The notes below the pieces were generated by a model, which saw only the letters and a list, made by a program, of their open reading frames with translations, ran no database searches and had not been told where the DNA came from. DNA of 64,000 nt from Streptomyces sp. NBC_01198 (GTDB lineage Bacteria; Actinomycetota; Actinomycetes; Streptomycetales; Streptomycetaceae). The translations under genes and the position numbers were made by a program. Below are positions 24,628-32,564 of this stretch, piece after piece. The stretch spans positions 3,286,001 through 3,350,000 of the forward strand of contig NZ_CP108568.1 in NCBI RefSeq assembly GCF_036010485.1, written 5' to 3'. Position 1 is the stretch's first letter. The number at the start of each line of letters is the position of its first letter.

Positions 24628-25509
24628 ATGGACCTCAGGCAGCTCGAATACTTCGTCGCGGTCGCCGAGGAGCGGAACTTCACCCGGGCCGCGGAGCGGG
24701 TGCACATCAGCCAGTCCGGCGTCAGCTCGCAGATCCGGCAGCTCGAAAGGGAGTTGGGGGCCGAGCTGTTCGACCGCTCGGGCCGGGTGGCGCGGCTGAC
24801 GGTGGCGGGGAAGGCCGCGCTGGAACACGCCAGGGCCGCGCTGGCCGCCGCCGGGGCGGTGGCGCAGGCCGTCGGCGAGGTCACCGACGTCATCCGCGGC
24901 CGGCTGGTCGTCGGCATGGTCGTCGGATGCACGCTCACCCCGCTGTTCGACGCGCTGGCCGGCTTCCACCAGGCGCACCCCGGCGTGCAGCTCGCCCTGG
25001 TCGAGGACACCTCGGAGCGGCTGGTCGAGGGGGTACGGGACGGCACCGTGGACCTGGCGCTGATCGGCAGCGCCGGCAGCACGCCCGACGGCCTCGACGC
25101 CCTGACCGTGATCAGCGAGCCGCTGGCCGCCGCCGTGCCGCCCGGCCATCCGCTGGCCGGACAGGGCGGGGTCGCGATGCGGGACGTGGCAGCGTATCCG
25201 CTGATCTGCATGCCGCAGGGCACCGGGCTGCGCGGGGTCCTGGACCAGGCGTGCGCGGAGCAGCGGCTCGCCCCGGTCATCGCGCTCCAGGCCAGCGCCC
25301 CCGACGCGATCGCCGACCTCGCGGCGCGCGGGCTCGGGGTCGCCGTGCTGAGCGAGTCGATGGCGGCGCGCTACACCGACCGGCTCACCGCCCGCACGGT
25401 CGCGGACGTCGACACCCCCGCGGTGCTCGCGCTGGTATGGCGGGGCACGCACGCACCGGCCCTGCGCGAGCTGCTGGCCGGCTGCCGGCGGGCCTTCAGC
25501 CGGCCGTAA
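24628..25509 (+). CDS. LysR-family transcriptional regulator
   Basis: A 293-residue LTTR. The N-terminal winged helix reads MDLRQLEYFVAVAEERNFTRAAERVHISQSGVS, followed by the linker helix and a periplasmic-binding-protein-like effector domain with GRLVVGMVVG. LTTRs normally control an adjacent divergent target, but the neighbour upstream is co-oriented and the one downstream is convergent, so the target is not evident. Its end overlaps the opposite small gene by 14 bases. Confidence 0.93.
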   Translation: MDLRQLEYFVAVAEERNFTRAAERVHISQSGVSSQIRQLERELGAELFDRSGRVARLTVAGKAALEHARAALAAAGAVAQAVGEVTDVIRGRLVVGMVVGCTLTPLFDALAGFHQAHPGVQLALVEDTSERLVEGVRDGTVDLALIGSAGSTPDGLDALTVISEPLAAAVPPGHPLAGQGGVAMRDVAAYPLICMPQGTGLRGVLDQACAEQRLAPVIALQASAPDAIADLAARGLGVAVLSESMAARYTDRLTARTVADVDTPAVLALVWRGTHAPALRELLAGCRRAFSRP

Positions 25510-25783
25510 CGCCCGCCTCGTCCCCGGCCGTGCCGCCGACCGTGCGGCCTGGCGCGTCGCCGTCGTCGTGCCAGGCGAGCGCCTTGAGCTGCATGCGGGC
25601 GGCCGGCGCGCTGTTGGGCACCGTCGCCCAGTACGGATGCGCGGTGACCTGGACCGACAGCCGCACCAGACGTCGGCGCAGCACGGTGGTCTGGGTGCCG
25701 GCGGCGCCGGCGAGTTGGCGATACGTGGCGTACCAGTCGCGCTGCGCCTGGACGAGGTCGGCGGGGAAGGTGTGGTGGTGCAT
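25496..25783 (-). CDS. Small conserved hypothetical protein
   Basis: The 95-residue product starts MHHHTFPADLVQAQRDWYATYRQL and has a predicted helical first half (a tyrosine/tryptophan-containing heptad-like stretch) and a disordered Gly/Ala/Thr tail. It resembles small actinobacterial proteins found next to regulators, but no domain was recognised. The codon pattern is GC-rich at third positions, which supports coding. The end overlaps the LysR gene by 14 bases. Confidence 0.7.
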   Translation of the reverse strand: MHHHTFPADLVQAQRDWYATYRQLAGAAGTQTTVLRRRLVRLSVQVTAHPYWATVPNSAPAARMQLKALAWHDDGDAPGRTVGGTAGDEAGVTAG

Positions 25784-25867
25784 GTTCCGGATTCTCGCAC
25801 ACGTTCGAACGCTTGTACGAGACCCGGGGCGGTCCTGACCCCCGCGTGTCGCGCCGTACCGGTCACG

Positions 25868-26434
25868 TCACCCGCGCGCGCGGGCGTATCTCAGCAGCAC
25901 GACGCCGTTCCCGAACGGGCGCGTCTCGATCAGCCGCAGTTTCGCCCGGTCCGCGGCGCCCGGGAAGAGCCGTTTGCCGGCGCCGAGCAGCACCGGGTGC
26001 ACGTAGATCAGATACTCGTCGATCAGGTCGTGCTCGGCGAAGACGGCGGCCAGGTCCGCGCCGCCCAGGGCGAGATCGCCGCCCGACCCGGCCTTGAGCG
26101 CCTCGACCTCGGCGGGCACGACCTCGCGGACGATCGTGGAGTTCCAGTCCGCGCGCTCCAGCGTCCGGGAGTAGACGATCTTGGGCATCTCCCGCCAGAT
26201 ACGGGCGAATTCCTTGATCGGCTCCGGACTCGACGGGTCCTCGTCCGCGGTCGGCCAGTAATCGGCCATGAGCTCGTAGGTGACACGGCCGTCGAGAAAC
26301 GCGCCCATGGTGCCGAGGTGGGCGTTGAAGTAGTTGTGCAGTTCCTCGCTCACCTGATGCCAGTCGATGTCGCGGTTCGGCCCCTCCATGAAACCGTCGA
26401 GCGATACCGACATCATCAATACGATCTTTCGCAT
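25868..26434 (-). CDS. RibD C-terminal/DHFR-fold reductase family protein
   Basis: A 188-residue protein starting MRKIVLMMSVSLDGFMEGPN, the hallmark of the DHFR-like reductase family (RibD C-terminal domain, YwjB/YyaP type). The nucleotide-binding region GSGGDLALGGADLAAVFAEH and the LIDEYLIYVHPVLLG strand are present. Members bind NADPH; for most the substrate is unknown, and they are not true folate-pathway DHFR. AAAGGAG precedes the ATG. A block of six 10-bp repeats lies 31 bases upstream (26465-26524). It is divergent from two folate-type genes, which may be meaningful. Confidence 0.88.
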   Translation of the reverse strand: MRKIVLMMSVSLDGFMEGPNRDIDWHQVSEELHNYFNAHLGTMGAFLDGRVTYELMADYWPTADEDPSSPEPIKEFARIWREMPKIVYSRTLERADWNSTIVREVVPAEVEALKAGSGGDLALGGADLAAVFAEHDLIDEYLIYVHPVLLGAGKRLFPGAADRAKLRLIETRPFGNGVVLLRYARARG

Positions 26435-26464
26435 CGCGGTGCTGCTCCTTTGCTCAGGGCTGCT

Positions 26465-26524
26465 CGGTACTTCTCCGTACTTGCCGGTGTTTCTCGGCGC
26501 TTCTCCGTGTTTCTCCGTGCCGTG
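26465..26524 (-). repeat. Six tandem 10-bp units upstream of the reductase gene
   Basis: Read on the minus strand the units are about AGAARYACSG: four close copies in series, one weaker copy (26475-26484) and a degenerate end copy. On the plus strand they read CGGTACTTCT, CCGTACTTGC, CGGTGTTTCT, CGGCGCTTCT, CCGTGTTTCT, CCGTGCCGTG. The period equals one DNA turn, so every unit faces the same side. They lie in the promoter or leader of the reductase gene at 25868. Confidence 0.85.
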
Positions 26525-26640
26525 CGTCCGCCGCCATCCGAATTGTGCCGTGGGGGTCCGACAATCGCCCGTCACCAGCGCTTTCGGCGCGCGCGATAGG
26601 CTCGGACGCACGAGGACGGCAGCACGAGAGGGCGGCCCGG

Positions 26641-27279
26641 GTGCACGAGCAGGCGCAGATCCAGGACGAGACGGTCGGCAGCTACCTGGACCGGCTCGCC
26701 GCCCGGTTGCCGGCCCCCGGCGGCGGCGCGGCGGCAGCGCTGCACGCGGCCCAGGGTGCCGCCCTGCTGGGCATGGTCGCCCGCTACACCACCGGCGGGA
26801 AGTACCAGCCCCAGGCCGAGGCGATCGCGCGGATCACCGGGCAGAGCGACGAACTGCGGGCGGCCGCACTGGACTTGGCCGCCGCCGACGCGGCGGCCTT
26901 CACCGCCGTCACCGACGCCTACGCGCTGCCGCGCGAGGGTGACGAGCAGAAGGCGGCCAGGTCGGCGGCCATCGCCCTGGCGCTGGCGGGGGCCGCCCGG
27001 CCGCCCGCCGACGTCATCGGCGTGGCCCGGCGGATCATCGCGCTCGCCGAGGAGCTGCTGCCGATCGGCAACCCGAACGTCGTCACCGACGTGGCCGCCG
27101 CCGCGGAGGCCGCCCGCGCGGCCGCCACCACCGCCCGGGTGAACGTCGAGATCAATCTGGGCGGCATCAAGGACCCGGCCGCCCGCGCCGAACTGTCGGC
27201 GTCCACCGGGGACGTGGACGTGCTCGCCGCCCGCGCCGGCGCGGTGACCGAGGCGGTCCGCGCGACCCTGGCCCGATGA
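26641..27279 (+). CDS. FTCD C-terminal/FchA-type cyclodeaminase-cyclohydrolase
   Basis: A 212-residue helical protein with the opening VGSYLDRLAARLPAPGGGAAAA, the signature of the cyclodeaminase/cyclohydrolase family (C-terminal domain of formiminotransferase-cyclodeaminase; stand-alone FchA). Stand-alone members of this length include methenyl-tetrahydrofolate cyclohydrolases. The start is the GTG at 26641; AGAGGG lies upstream at a fair distance. The next gene, 88 bases on, is a FolD paralogue that has lost its cyclohydrolase lysine, so this protein may supply that step. No histidine-degradation genes are nearby. Confidence 0.87.
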   Translation: MHEQAQIQDETVGSYLDRLAARLPAPGGGAAAALHAAQGAALLGMVARYTTGGKYQPQAEAIARITGQSDELRAAALDLAAADAAAFTAVTDAYALPREGDEQKAARSAAIALALAGAARPPADVIGVARRIIALAEELLPIGNPNVVTDVAAAAEAARAAATTARVNVEINLGGIKDPAARAELSASTGDVDVLAARAGAVTEAVRATLAR

Positions 27280-27367
27280 CACCCGCCGCGGACCCCGATC
27301 GGGCCCGCGGCCGGTCCGTACCGCAAGCCGCCCGGCCGCGCCGGGGCGTATCCGAGGAGCCGTCGCC

Positions 27368-28234
27368 ATGACCGACACCACCCCCCTCACCGGCGCGGCA
27401 CGCGCCGCCGCGCTGGGCGACGAGGCGCAGGGGATCGCCGAGCGGCTGGAGCAGGAGCACGGCGTGCGGCCGCGCCTGGTGGTCGTGGTGGCCACCGAGG
27501 ACGAGAGCACCGCCTGGTACGTACGGTCGATCACCCGGGCCGCCGCCAGGGCCGGCATCGCCTGCGACACCGTACGGCTGCCCTCGGACGCCGAAGCGGC
27601 CGCCATCCGCACGCGGCTGGCCGGGCTGAGCGCCGACCCGGGCGTGCACGGGGTGATCCTGCAGACGCCGCTGCCGCCCGGCACGTCCGCCGCGGACCTG
27701 GCCGGGGCCATCGCGCCGGAGAAGGACGTGGACGGCGCGAACCCGCTGAGCCTGGGCCGGCTGGCCGCGGGCCTGCCGGCTTTCGCGCCAGCCACCGCCG
27801 AGGCCGTGGTCGCCCTGCTGGACGCGCACGGCATCGGCATCGCGGGCCGCGGCGTCGCCGTCGTCGGCCGCTCCACCGTCGTCGGCAAGCCCCTCGCGCA
27901 CCTGCTGCTCGACCGGGACGCGACGGTCACCGTCTGCCACTCACGGACGGCCGACCTGGCCGCCGTGACCCGTACCGCGGACATCGTGGTCGCCGCGGCG
28001 GGCCGCGCCGGACTGATCACCGCCGCCCATCTCGCCCCGGGCGCGGTCGTCGTGGACGTCGGCACCAACCCGACCGAGGACGGCGGCCTCACCGGCGACG
28101 TGGACGCCGAGTCGGTGGCGGGCGTGGCCGCCGCCCTGTCCCCGGTGCCGGGCGGCATCGGCCCGGTCACCACCGCGCTGCTCCTCCAGCACACCGCGCT
28201 TGCGGCGCAGCGGGCGGTCGGCGCGCACCCGTGA
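27368..28234 (+). CDS. folD: FolD-family methylene-THF dehydrogenase, catalytic Lys absent
   Basis: The 288-residue protein matches FolD throughout: LQTPLPPG (folate-site Gln), EKDVDGANP, the NADP loop VVGRSTVVGKPLAHLLL and PVPGGIGPVTTALLL. However, the active-site segment YVxxK reads YVRSI (Tyr51, Ile55), so the lysine needed for cyclohydrolase chemistry (Lys54 in E. coli, Lys56 in human) is missing, and PCT is replaced by PAT. It is probably a dehydrogenase-only or altered paralogue; a normal FolD is expected elsewhere in the genome. GAGGAG lies before the ATG, and the FchA-type gene is directly upstream. Confidence 0.88.
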   Translation: MTDTTPLTGAARAAALGDEAQGIAERLEQEHGVRPRLVVVVATEDESTAWYVRSITRAAARAGIACDTVRLPSDAEAAAIRTRLAGLSADPGVHGVILQTPLPPGTSAADLAGAIAPEKDVDGANPLSLGRLAAGLPAFAPATAEAVVALLDAHGIGIAGRGVAVVGRSTVVGKPLAHLLLDRDATVTVCHSRTADLAAVTRTADIVVAAAGRAGLITAAHLAPGAVVVDVGTNPTEDGGLTGDVDAESVAGVAAALSPVPGGIGPVTTALLLQHTALAAQRAVGAHP

Positions 28235-28303
28235 CATCGGTCATGGACGAAGACGGACGGACGGCTCTGCCGCCGTACCCCGGCCACCGGCGATGCTCGT
28301 GCC

Positions 28304-28819
28304 ATGGCAATCACCGACGCACCGCGCATCCGCCGGAGCAGCGACACCCTGGACAGCCGCCCCGCCGACGGCACCATGGACGGCGCCGTCCACCAGGGCG
28401 CGGTCCAGGGCAGCGGCGACGTACACGGTGACGGCGACACGCCCCGCTTCACGCCGATCCCCGTGTGGTTCTTCGCCTTCGAAGGCCTGATCGGCGCGTC
28501 CTACGACGTCGTCAAGACCTCCCCGCACGCCTGGGTCTTCCTCGCCGCGTCGGCCGCGGTGAACATCGTGCTGGCCCGCACGGTGTTGCGCGGGCGGCTG
28601 AAGATGGCCAAGGCGATACTCAAGGGCAAGCGCACCCGCAAGCTCGCGGTCGGCCTGATCGCGCTGCGGGCCGGGGTGCACATCGCGCTGGGCGCGGTCG
28701 GCATGCAGGCGACCTCCGGCCCGGCGCACCTGGCGCTGGCCGCCGTCATGTGCGCCGCCACGGTCGCGCTGCTGGCCTTCGACCAGCGGGTGATGCTGCG
28801 TGCGCTGGCGGCCGCCTGA
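28304..28819 (+). CDS. Hypothetical membrane protein with four helices
   Basis: The 171-residue protein has a polar N-terminal 45 residues (Asp/Gly/His-rich, GAVHQGAVQGSGDVHGDGD) and then four hydrophobic helices (about 52-70, 75-93, 113-133, 143-163). Basic residues between helices 2 and 3 (RGRLKMAKAILKGKRTRK) point to a cytoplasmic loop. No family recognised. It ends directly before a hairpin. Confidence 0.75.
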   Translation: MAITDAPRIRRSSDTLDSRPADGTMDGAVHQGAVQGSGDVHGDGDTPRFTPIPVWFFAFEGLIGASYDVVKTSPHAWVFLAASAAVNIVLARTVLRGRLKMAKAILKGKRTRKLAVGLIALRAGVHIALGAVGMQATSGPAHLALAAVMCAATVALLAFDQRVMLRALAAA

Positions 28820-28838
28820 GCCGCCCGCGGCGGGCGGC
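28820..28838 (+). terminator. Short GC hairpin after the membrane protein gene
   Basis: GCCGCCCG (28820-28827) pairs with CGGGCGGC (28831-28838) around a three-base loop, starting at the base after the stop codon. Confidence 0.65.
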
Positions 28839-28928
28839 CGCCCCACGGCACACGGGCGTACGGGCCGCTGAGCGGGCCGCATATGCTGCGGTGGAAAGCA
28901 GCGCGCCCCACCCGAGAGGCAGCACGAG

Positions 28929-29693
28929 ATGAGCACCCGTACCGCAGTGGTCACCGGCGCGAGCAGCGGCATCGGCGCCGCGAGCGCCCGCAGGCTCGCC
29001 GAGGCCGGTTTCCATGTCGTGCTCACCGCGCGCCGCGCGGAGCGCCTCGACGCGCTCGCTGCGGAACTGACCGCCGAGGGCCACAGCGTGGCCGTCTACG
29101 CCCTGGACGTGACCGACCGGGCCGCGGTGGACACCTTCGCCGCCGGCCTGGACGCGTATCCGCCACTGCACGTGCTGGTGAACAACGCGGGCGGCGCGCT
29201 CGGCACCGACCCGGTCGCCACCGCCGACCCGGCCGACTGGCGGACGATGTTCGAGGTCAACGTGCTCGGCGTGCTCAATGTCACGCAGGCCCTGCTGCCC
29301 GCGCTGACCGCCTCGGGCGACGGCACCGTCGTCATCATGTCCTCGACCGCGGGCCTGGCGACCTACGAGGGCGGCGGCGGCTACGTGGCCGCCAAGCACG
29401 GCGCACATGTCATCGCCGAGACGCTGCGGCTGGAACTGAACGGCCGGCCGGTGCGGATCATCGAGATCGCCCCCGGCATGGTCAAGACCGACGAGTTCGC
29501 CCTGACCCGCTTCCGCGGCGACGCCGGCCGCGCCGAGGCCGTCTACGCCGGCGTGGCCGAGCCGCTGACCGCCGACGACGTCGCCGACACCGTGGCCTGG
29601 ACGGTCACCCGCCCGGCCCATGTGAACGTCGACCTGCTGGTGCTGCGCCCGCGCGCCCAGGCGTCCAACTACAAGGTGCACCGCGAGCAGTGA
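28929..29693 (+). CDS. SDR-family oxidoreductase
   Basis: A 254-residue classical short-chain dehydrogenase. The cofactor loop TGASSGIG is at 9-16, NNAG at 85-88, and the catalytic residues are Ser139, Tyr152 and Lys156 (YVAAK). The basic ARRAER after strand 2 favours NADP(H). It resembles the YdfG-type serine 3-dehydrogenase/3-hydroxy acid dehydrogenase group, but the substrate is uncertain. It is followed by a hairpin shared with the convergent lyase gene. Confidence 0.9.
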   Translation: MSTRTAVVTGASSGIGAASARRLAEAGFHVVLTARRAERLDALAAELTAEGHSVAVYALDVTDRAAVDTFAAGLDAYPPLHVLVNNAGGALGTDPVATADPADWRTMFEVNVLGVLNVTQALLPALTASGDGTVVIMSSTAGLATYEGGGGYVAAKHGAHVIAETLRLELNGRPVRIIEIAPGMVKTDEFALTRFRGDAGRAEAVYAGVAEPLTADDVADTVAWTVTRPAHVNVDLLVLRPRAQASNYKVHREQ

Positions 29694-29709
29694 CGCTCGC
29701 AGCCCGGAC

Positions 29710-29738
29710 GGGCCGGGGCCTCGACAGGGCCCCGGCCC
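29710..29738. terminator. Hairpin between convergent SDR and alginate lyase genes
   Basis: GGGCCGGGGCC (29710-29720) pairs with GGCCCCGGCCC (29728-29738) around a seven-base loop, 11-bp stem. It lies between two convergent stops and can terminate both. Confidence 0.78.
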
Positions 29739-29748
29739 GCCGGCGCCG

Positions 29749-30936
29749 TCAGCTGTGGGCGACGGTGAGCGCGTAGAAGGCGACGCGGGCGCCGTTGGTG
29801 GTGCTGTCGGAGGACGACTGGTTGTAGGAACCGGCCTTGAAGTACTGCTTGTAGACGTTGAAGGACGACGGGATGGCGTAGTGCGTCGTGCTCCCGTTGA
29901 CCGTCAGGTCGATGGTGTTGCCGCCGGACACGCCGATCGTGTAGCTCCACTTGGTGCCGACCGCGACATGCCCGACGGTGTGCGTGGTCTGCCCGCCGTC
30001 GGGGGAGTTCTCCACGCCCGCGACGATGTCGCCGTTGGAGTGGTAGTACAGCTCGATCAGCGGCTTGGTCGACGTGCCGCCCGAGCCGAGGTGGATCTGC
30101 CCGACGCACACGTTCGACGTCACCGAGACCACCCGCAGCGTCGCGTTCAGCCGGTGGGTGCCGGCCAGCGACCAGTCGGCGGCGCTGCCGTTGGTGTTCA
30201 TCTCGCGCAGCTCGGAGCGGGCGTAGTTGGAGTTCGGCGTCGTGACGCCCTTCTCCGGCGCCCAGAAGCTCATGGCGCCGTCCGACCCGTCGGTGGAGAA
30301 GTACGAGTCCTGGTAGCCGCCCGCGCCCTGCAGCCGCGACGACGAGATCGTGGTGGGCGAGCCGGGCGAGCCCACCGGCTCCTGCAGCTCCCACACCGAC
30401 AGGTTGAAGTTCCCGCCGGGCGCCACCCCGGTGTTGAGCCCGCCGGACGGCGGCGTCGACCCGCCGGGCAGCGTCCACTTCTGGTTGGCGGCACCGGTGC
30501 AGGTCCAGATCTGCAGCTGGTTGCCGTTGGCCGAGGACTGGCCGGTGGCGTCCAGGCACTTGCCCGAGCCGGTGTTGACCAGCGCGCCGTTGCTGACGGT
30601 CCACTGCTGCGCCGCGGTGCCGTTGCAGTCGTACAGCTGCACCTTGGCGCCGCTCGCCGTCGAAGCACTGGTCACGTCCAGGCACTTGCCCAGCGCCCGC
30701 ACCGAGTTGTCGGCGTTCCCGACCGTCCAGCTCTGCGCGGACGACCCGTTGCAGTCGTACAGCTGCACATGCGCCCCGTTGGCACTCGACGCGGCAGCCA
30801 CGTCCACACACTTCCCGCCGAGCCCGGTGATCGGCCCGGCACCCGCCGCCGCGGCACCGGGCGAACCCAGCACGCCGACCGCGCCGACGACACCCGCGGC
30901 GCTGACCGCCGCGAGCACTTTTGAACGCCATTTCAT
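29749..30936 (-). CDS. Secreted alginate lyase (PL7) with N-terminal ricin-type CBM13
   Basis: The 395-residue protein has a Sec signal (1-31), a beta-trefoil CBM13 module with three QxW-type repeats (SAQSW, AAQQW, NQKW; about 32-157), a Pro/Ser/Gly linker and a polysaccharide lyase family 7 domain. The PL7 catalytic motifs are present: RSELRE (240-245), QIH (280-282) and YFKAGSYNQ (365-373). It should cleave alginate or related uronates outside the cell by beta-elimination. A DasR-like operator lies 26 bases before the start. The carbohydrate-binding specificity of the CBM13 cannot be read. Confidence 0.94.
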   Translation of the reverse strand: MKWRSKVLAAVSAAGVVGAVGVLGSPGAAAAGAGPITGLGGKCVDVAAASSANGAHVQLYDCNGSSAQSWTVGNADNSVRALGKCLDVTSASTASGAKVQLYDCNGTAAQQWTVSNGALVNTGSGKCLDATGQSSANGNQLQIWTCTGAANQKWTLPGGSTPPSGGLNTGVAPGGNFNLSVWELQEPVGSPGSPTTISSSRLQGAGGYQDSYFSTDGSDGAMSFWAPEKGVTTPNSNYARSELREMNTNGSAADWSLAGTHRLNATLRVVSVTSNVCVGQIHLGSGGTSTKPLIELYYHSNGDIVAGVENSPDGGQTTHTVGHVAVGTKWSYTIGVSGGNTIDLTVNGSTTHYAIPSSFNVYKQYFKAGSYNQSSSDSTTNGARVAFYALTVAHS

Positions 30937-30961
30937 GTGGGGGGTCCTTAAGCCTAGAGGA

Positions 30962-30973
30962 TGGTCTAGTCCA
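30962..30973. promoter_or_regulatory. DasR-type (dre-like) operator before the alginate lyase gene
   Basis: TGGTCTAGTCCA matches the core TGGTCTAGACCA of the N-acetylglucosamine regulator DasR in 11 of 12 positions. A TTGGAC sequence on the minus strand overlaps it and could be the -35 element. It lies about 26 bases upstream of the lyase start codon. Confidence 0.65.
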
Positions 30974-31073
30974 AAGGGTGCGCCCCAGTTGAATAACACG
31001 GCCTCACCAGTGCGTCAACGGAAGCGACGACACTCCACCGCTTCCGCGGCGGAGCCGCCGCGTCCTGCGGCCA

Positions 31074-31105
31074 CTCACCGGGCGGCGGCACCGCCGCCCG
31101 GTGAG
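31074..31105 (-). terminator. Strong 15-bp hairpin after rtcB
   Basis: CTCACCGGGCGGCGG (31074-31088) pairs perfectly with 31091-31105. It lies 17 bases beyond the rtcB stop on the minus strand. Confidence 0.82.
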
Positions 31106-31121
31106 GGGTTCAGCCCTTGGC

Positions 31122-32315
31122 TCAGCCCTTGACGCAGACGACCTGCTTCAGCTTGGCCACCACCTCGACCAGGTCGCGCTGCTGGCTCATCACGGTGTCG
31201 ATGGACTTGTACGCGCCAGGGATCTCGTCCACCACGCCCGAGTCCTTGCGGCACTCGACGCCGCGGGTCTGGTCCTCCAGGTCGCGGGTGGTGAAGCGCT
31301 TCTTCGCCGCGCTGCGGCTCATCCGGCGGCCGGCGCCGTGGGAGGCCGAGTTGAAGGCCGCCGTGTTGCCGAGGCCCCGGACGATGTAGGAACCCGTGCC
31401 CATGGAGCCGGGGATGATGCCGTAGTCACCAGCGCCGGCGCGGATCGCGCCCTTGCGGGTGACCAGCAGGTCCATCCCGTCGTAGCGCTCCTCGGCCACG
31501 TAGTTGTGGTGGCAGGAGATCACCTGGTCGAAGGTGGCTCTGGCCTTCTTGAACTCCTTGCGGACGACGTCCTGCAACAGTCCCATCATCAGGGCCCGGT
31601 TGCGCTTGGCGTATTCCTGCGCCCAGAAGAGGTCGTTGCGGTATGCGGCCATCTGCGGGGTCTCCGCGATGAAGACCGCGAGGTCCCGGTCGACCAGGCC
31701 CTGGTTGTGCGGGAGCCGCTGTGCCTGGCCGATGTGGAAGTCGGCCAGCTCCTTCCCGATGTTCCGGGAGCCGGAGTGCAGCATCAGCCAGACATCACCC
31801 GACTCATCGAGGCAAACCTCGACAAAGTGATTTCCCGACCCCAGCGTCCCCATCTGCTGCGCGGCCCGCTCGCGGCGGAACCGCACCTCGCCCGCCACCC
31901 CGTCGAAGCGGGCCCAGAAGTCGTCCCAGCCCGCGGTCGACTGGCCGAGGAAGCGGCCCGGGTCGAGCGGGTCGCGGTGCAGGCCGCGGCCGACCGGGAT
32001 GGCCTGTTCGATCCTGGCGCGCAGGCGGGACAGGTCGCCGGGGAGGTCGTTCGCGGTCAGCGAGGTCTTCACCGCGCTCATGCCGCAGCCGATGTCGACG
32101 CCGACCGCGGCCGGGCAGACGGCGCCGTGCATGGCGATGACCGAGCCGACCGTGGCGCCCTTGCCGTAGTGGACGTCGGGCATCACGGCGAGGCCCTTGA
32201 TCCAGGGCAGCGTCGAGACGTTGCGGAGCTGCTGCATCGCGCCGCCCTCGACGGTGGACGGGTCGGCCCACATGCGGATCGGTACCCGGACGCCGGGCAC
32301 TTCGGTGTACGACAT
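31122..32315 (-). CDS. rtcB: RtcB-family RNA-splicing ligase
   Basis: A 397-residue RtcB. The manganese and GMP-site residues are all in place: Cys77 in VDIGCGMS, His163 in GSGNHFVEV, His180 in MLHSGSRN, His269-His270 in CHHNY, and the histidine that takes GMP, His326 in SASHGAGRRMS. It joins 2',3'-cyclic phosphate and 5'-OH RNA ends with GTP. The ATG at 32315 has a G-rich ribosome site. No archease, RtcA or RtcR gene is adjacent, so it stands alone. It may repair tRNA or other cut RNAs under stress. Confidence 0.94.
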   Translation of the reverse strand: MSYTEVPGVRVPIRMWADPSTVEGGAMQQLRNVSTLPWIKGLAVMPDVHYGKGATVGSVIAMHGAVCPAAVGVDIGCGMSAVKTSLTANDLPGDLSRLRARIEQAIPVGRGLHRDPLDPGRFLGQSTAGWDDFWARFDGVAGEVRFRRERAAQQMGTLGSGNHFVEVCLDESGDVWLMLHSGSRNIGKELADFHIGQAQRLPHNQGLVDRDLAVFIAETPQMAAYRNDLFWAQEYAKRNRALMMGLLQDVVRKEFKKARATFDQVISCHHNYVAEERYDGMDLLVTRKGAIRAGAGDYGIIPGSMGTGSYIVRGLGNTAAFNSASHGAGRRMSRSAAKKRFTTRDLEDQTRGVECRKDSGVVDEIPGAYKSIDTVMSQQRDLVEVVAKLKQVVCVKG

Positions 32316-32564
32316 GACTGCCCCCCGGCACATCGACTTTCAGGGATGAATGAGGTGAATCGGCACAATCGCCGGATTCGTCGAATAAGCGAGCGCGTCG
32401 CCCGATAAACCAACCCCAGCGGGCGGTTTCGGCGAGGCGTGCGGTAGACATTGTGTCCAGGGTTCGCTCATGCGCGCCAAGGAATTACCGCGGCGGGTCC
32501 GCCGGCGTACACCGTCCGGCAGAATCCGGCGCAATCCGGGCGCATTCCGATCGAGAGGCGGCAC

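Noticed and set aside
23604..25280. Minus-strand frame with an apparent transmembrane helix near 24030-24120
   Set aside because: The hydrophobic stretch is the antisense reading of the Gln/His/Arg-rich head of the plus-strand gene. The frame also crosses LysR and hemL coding DNA.
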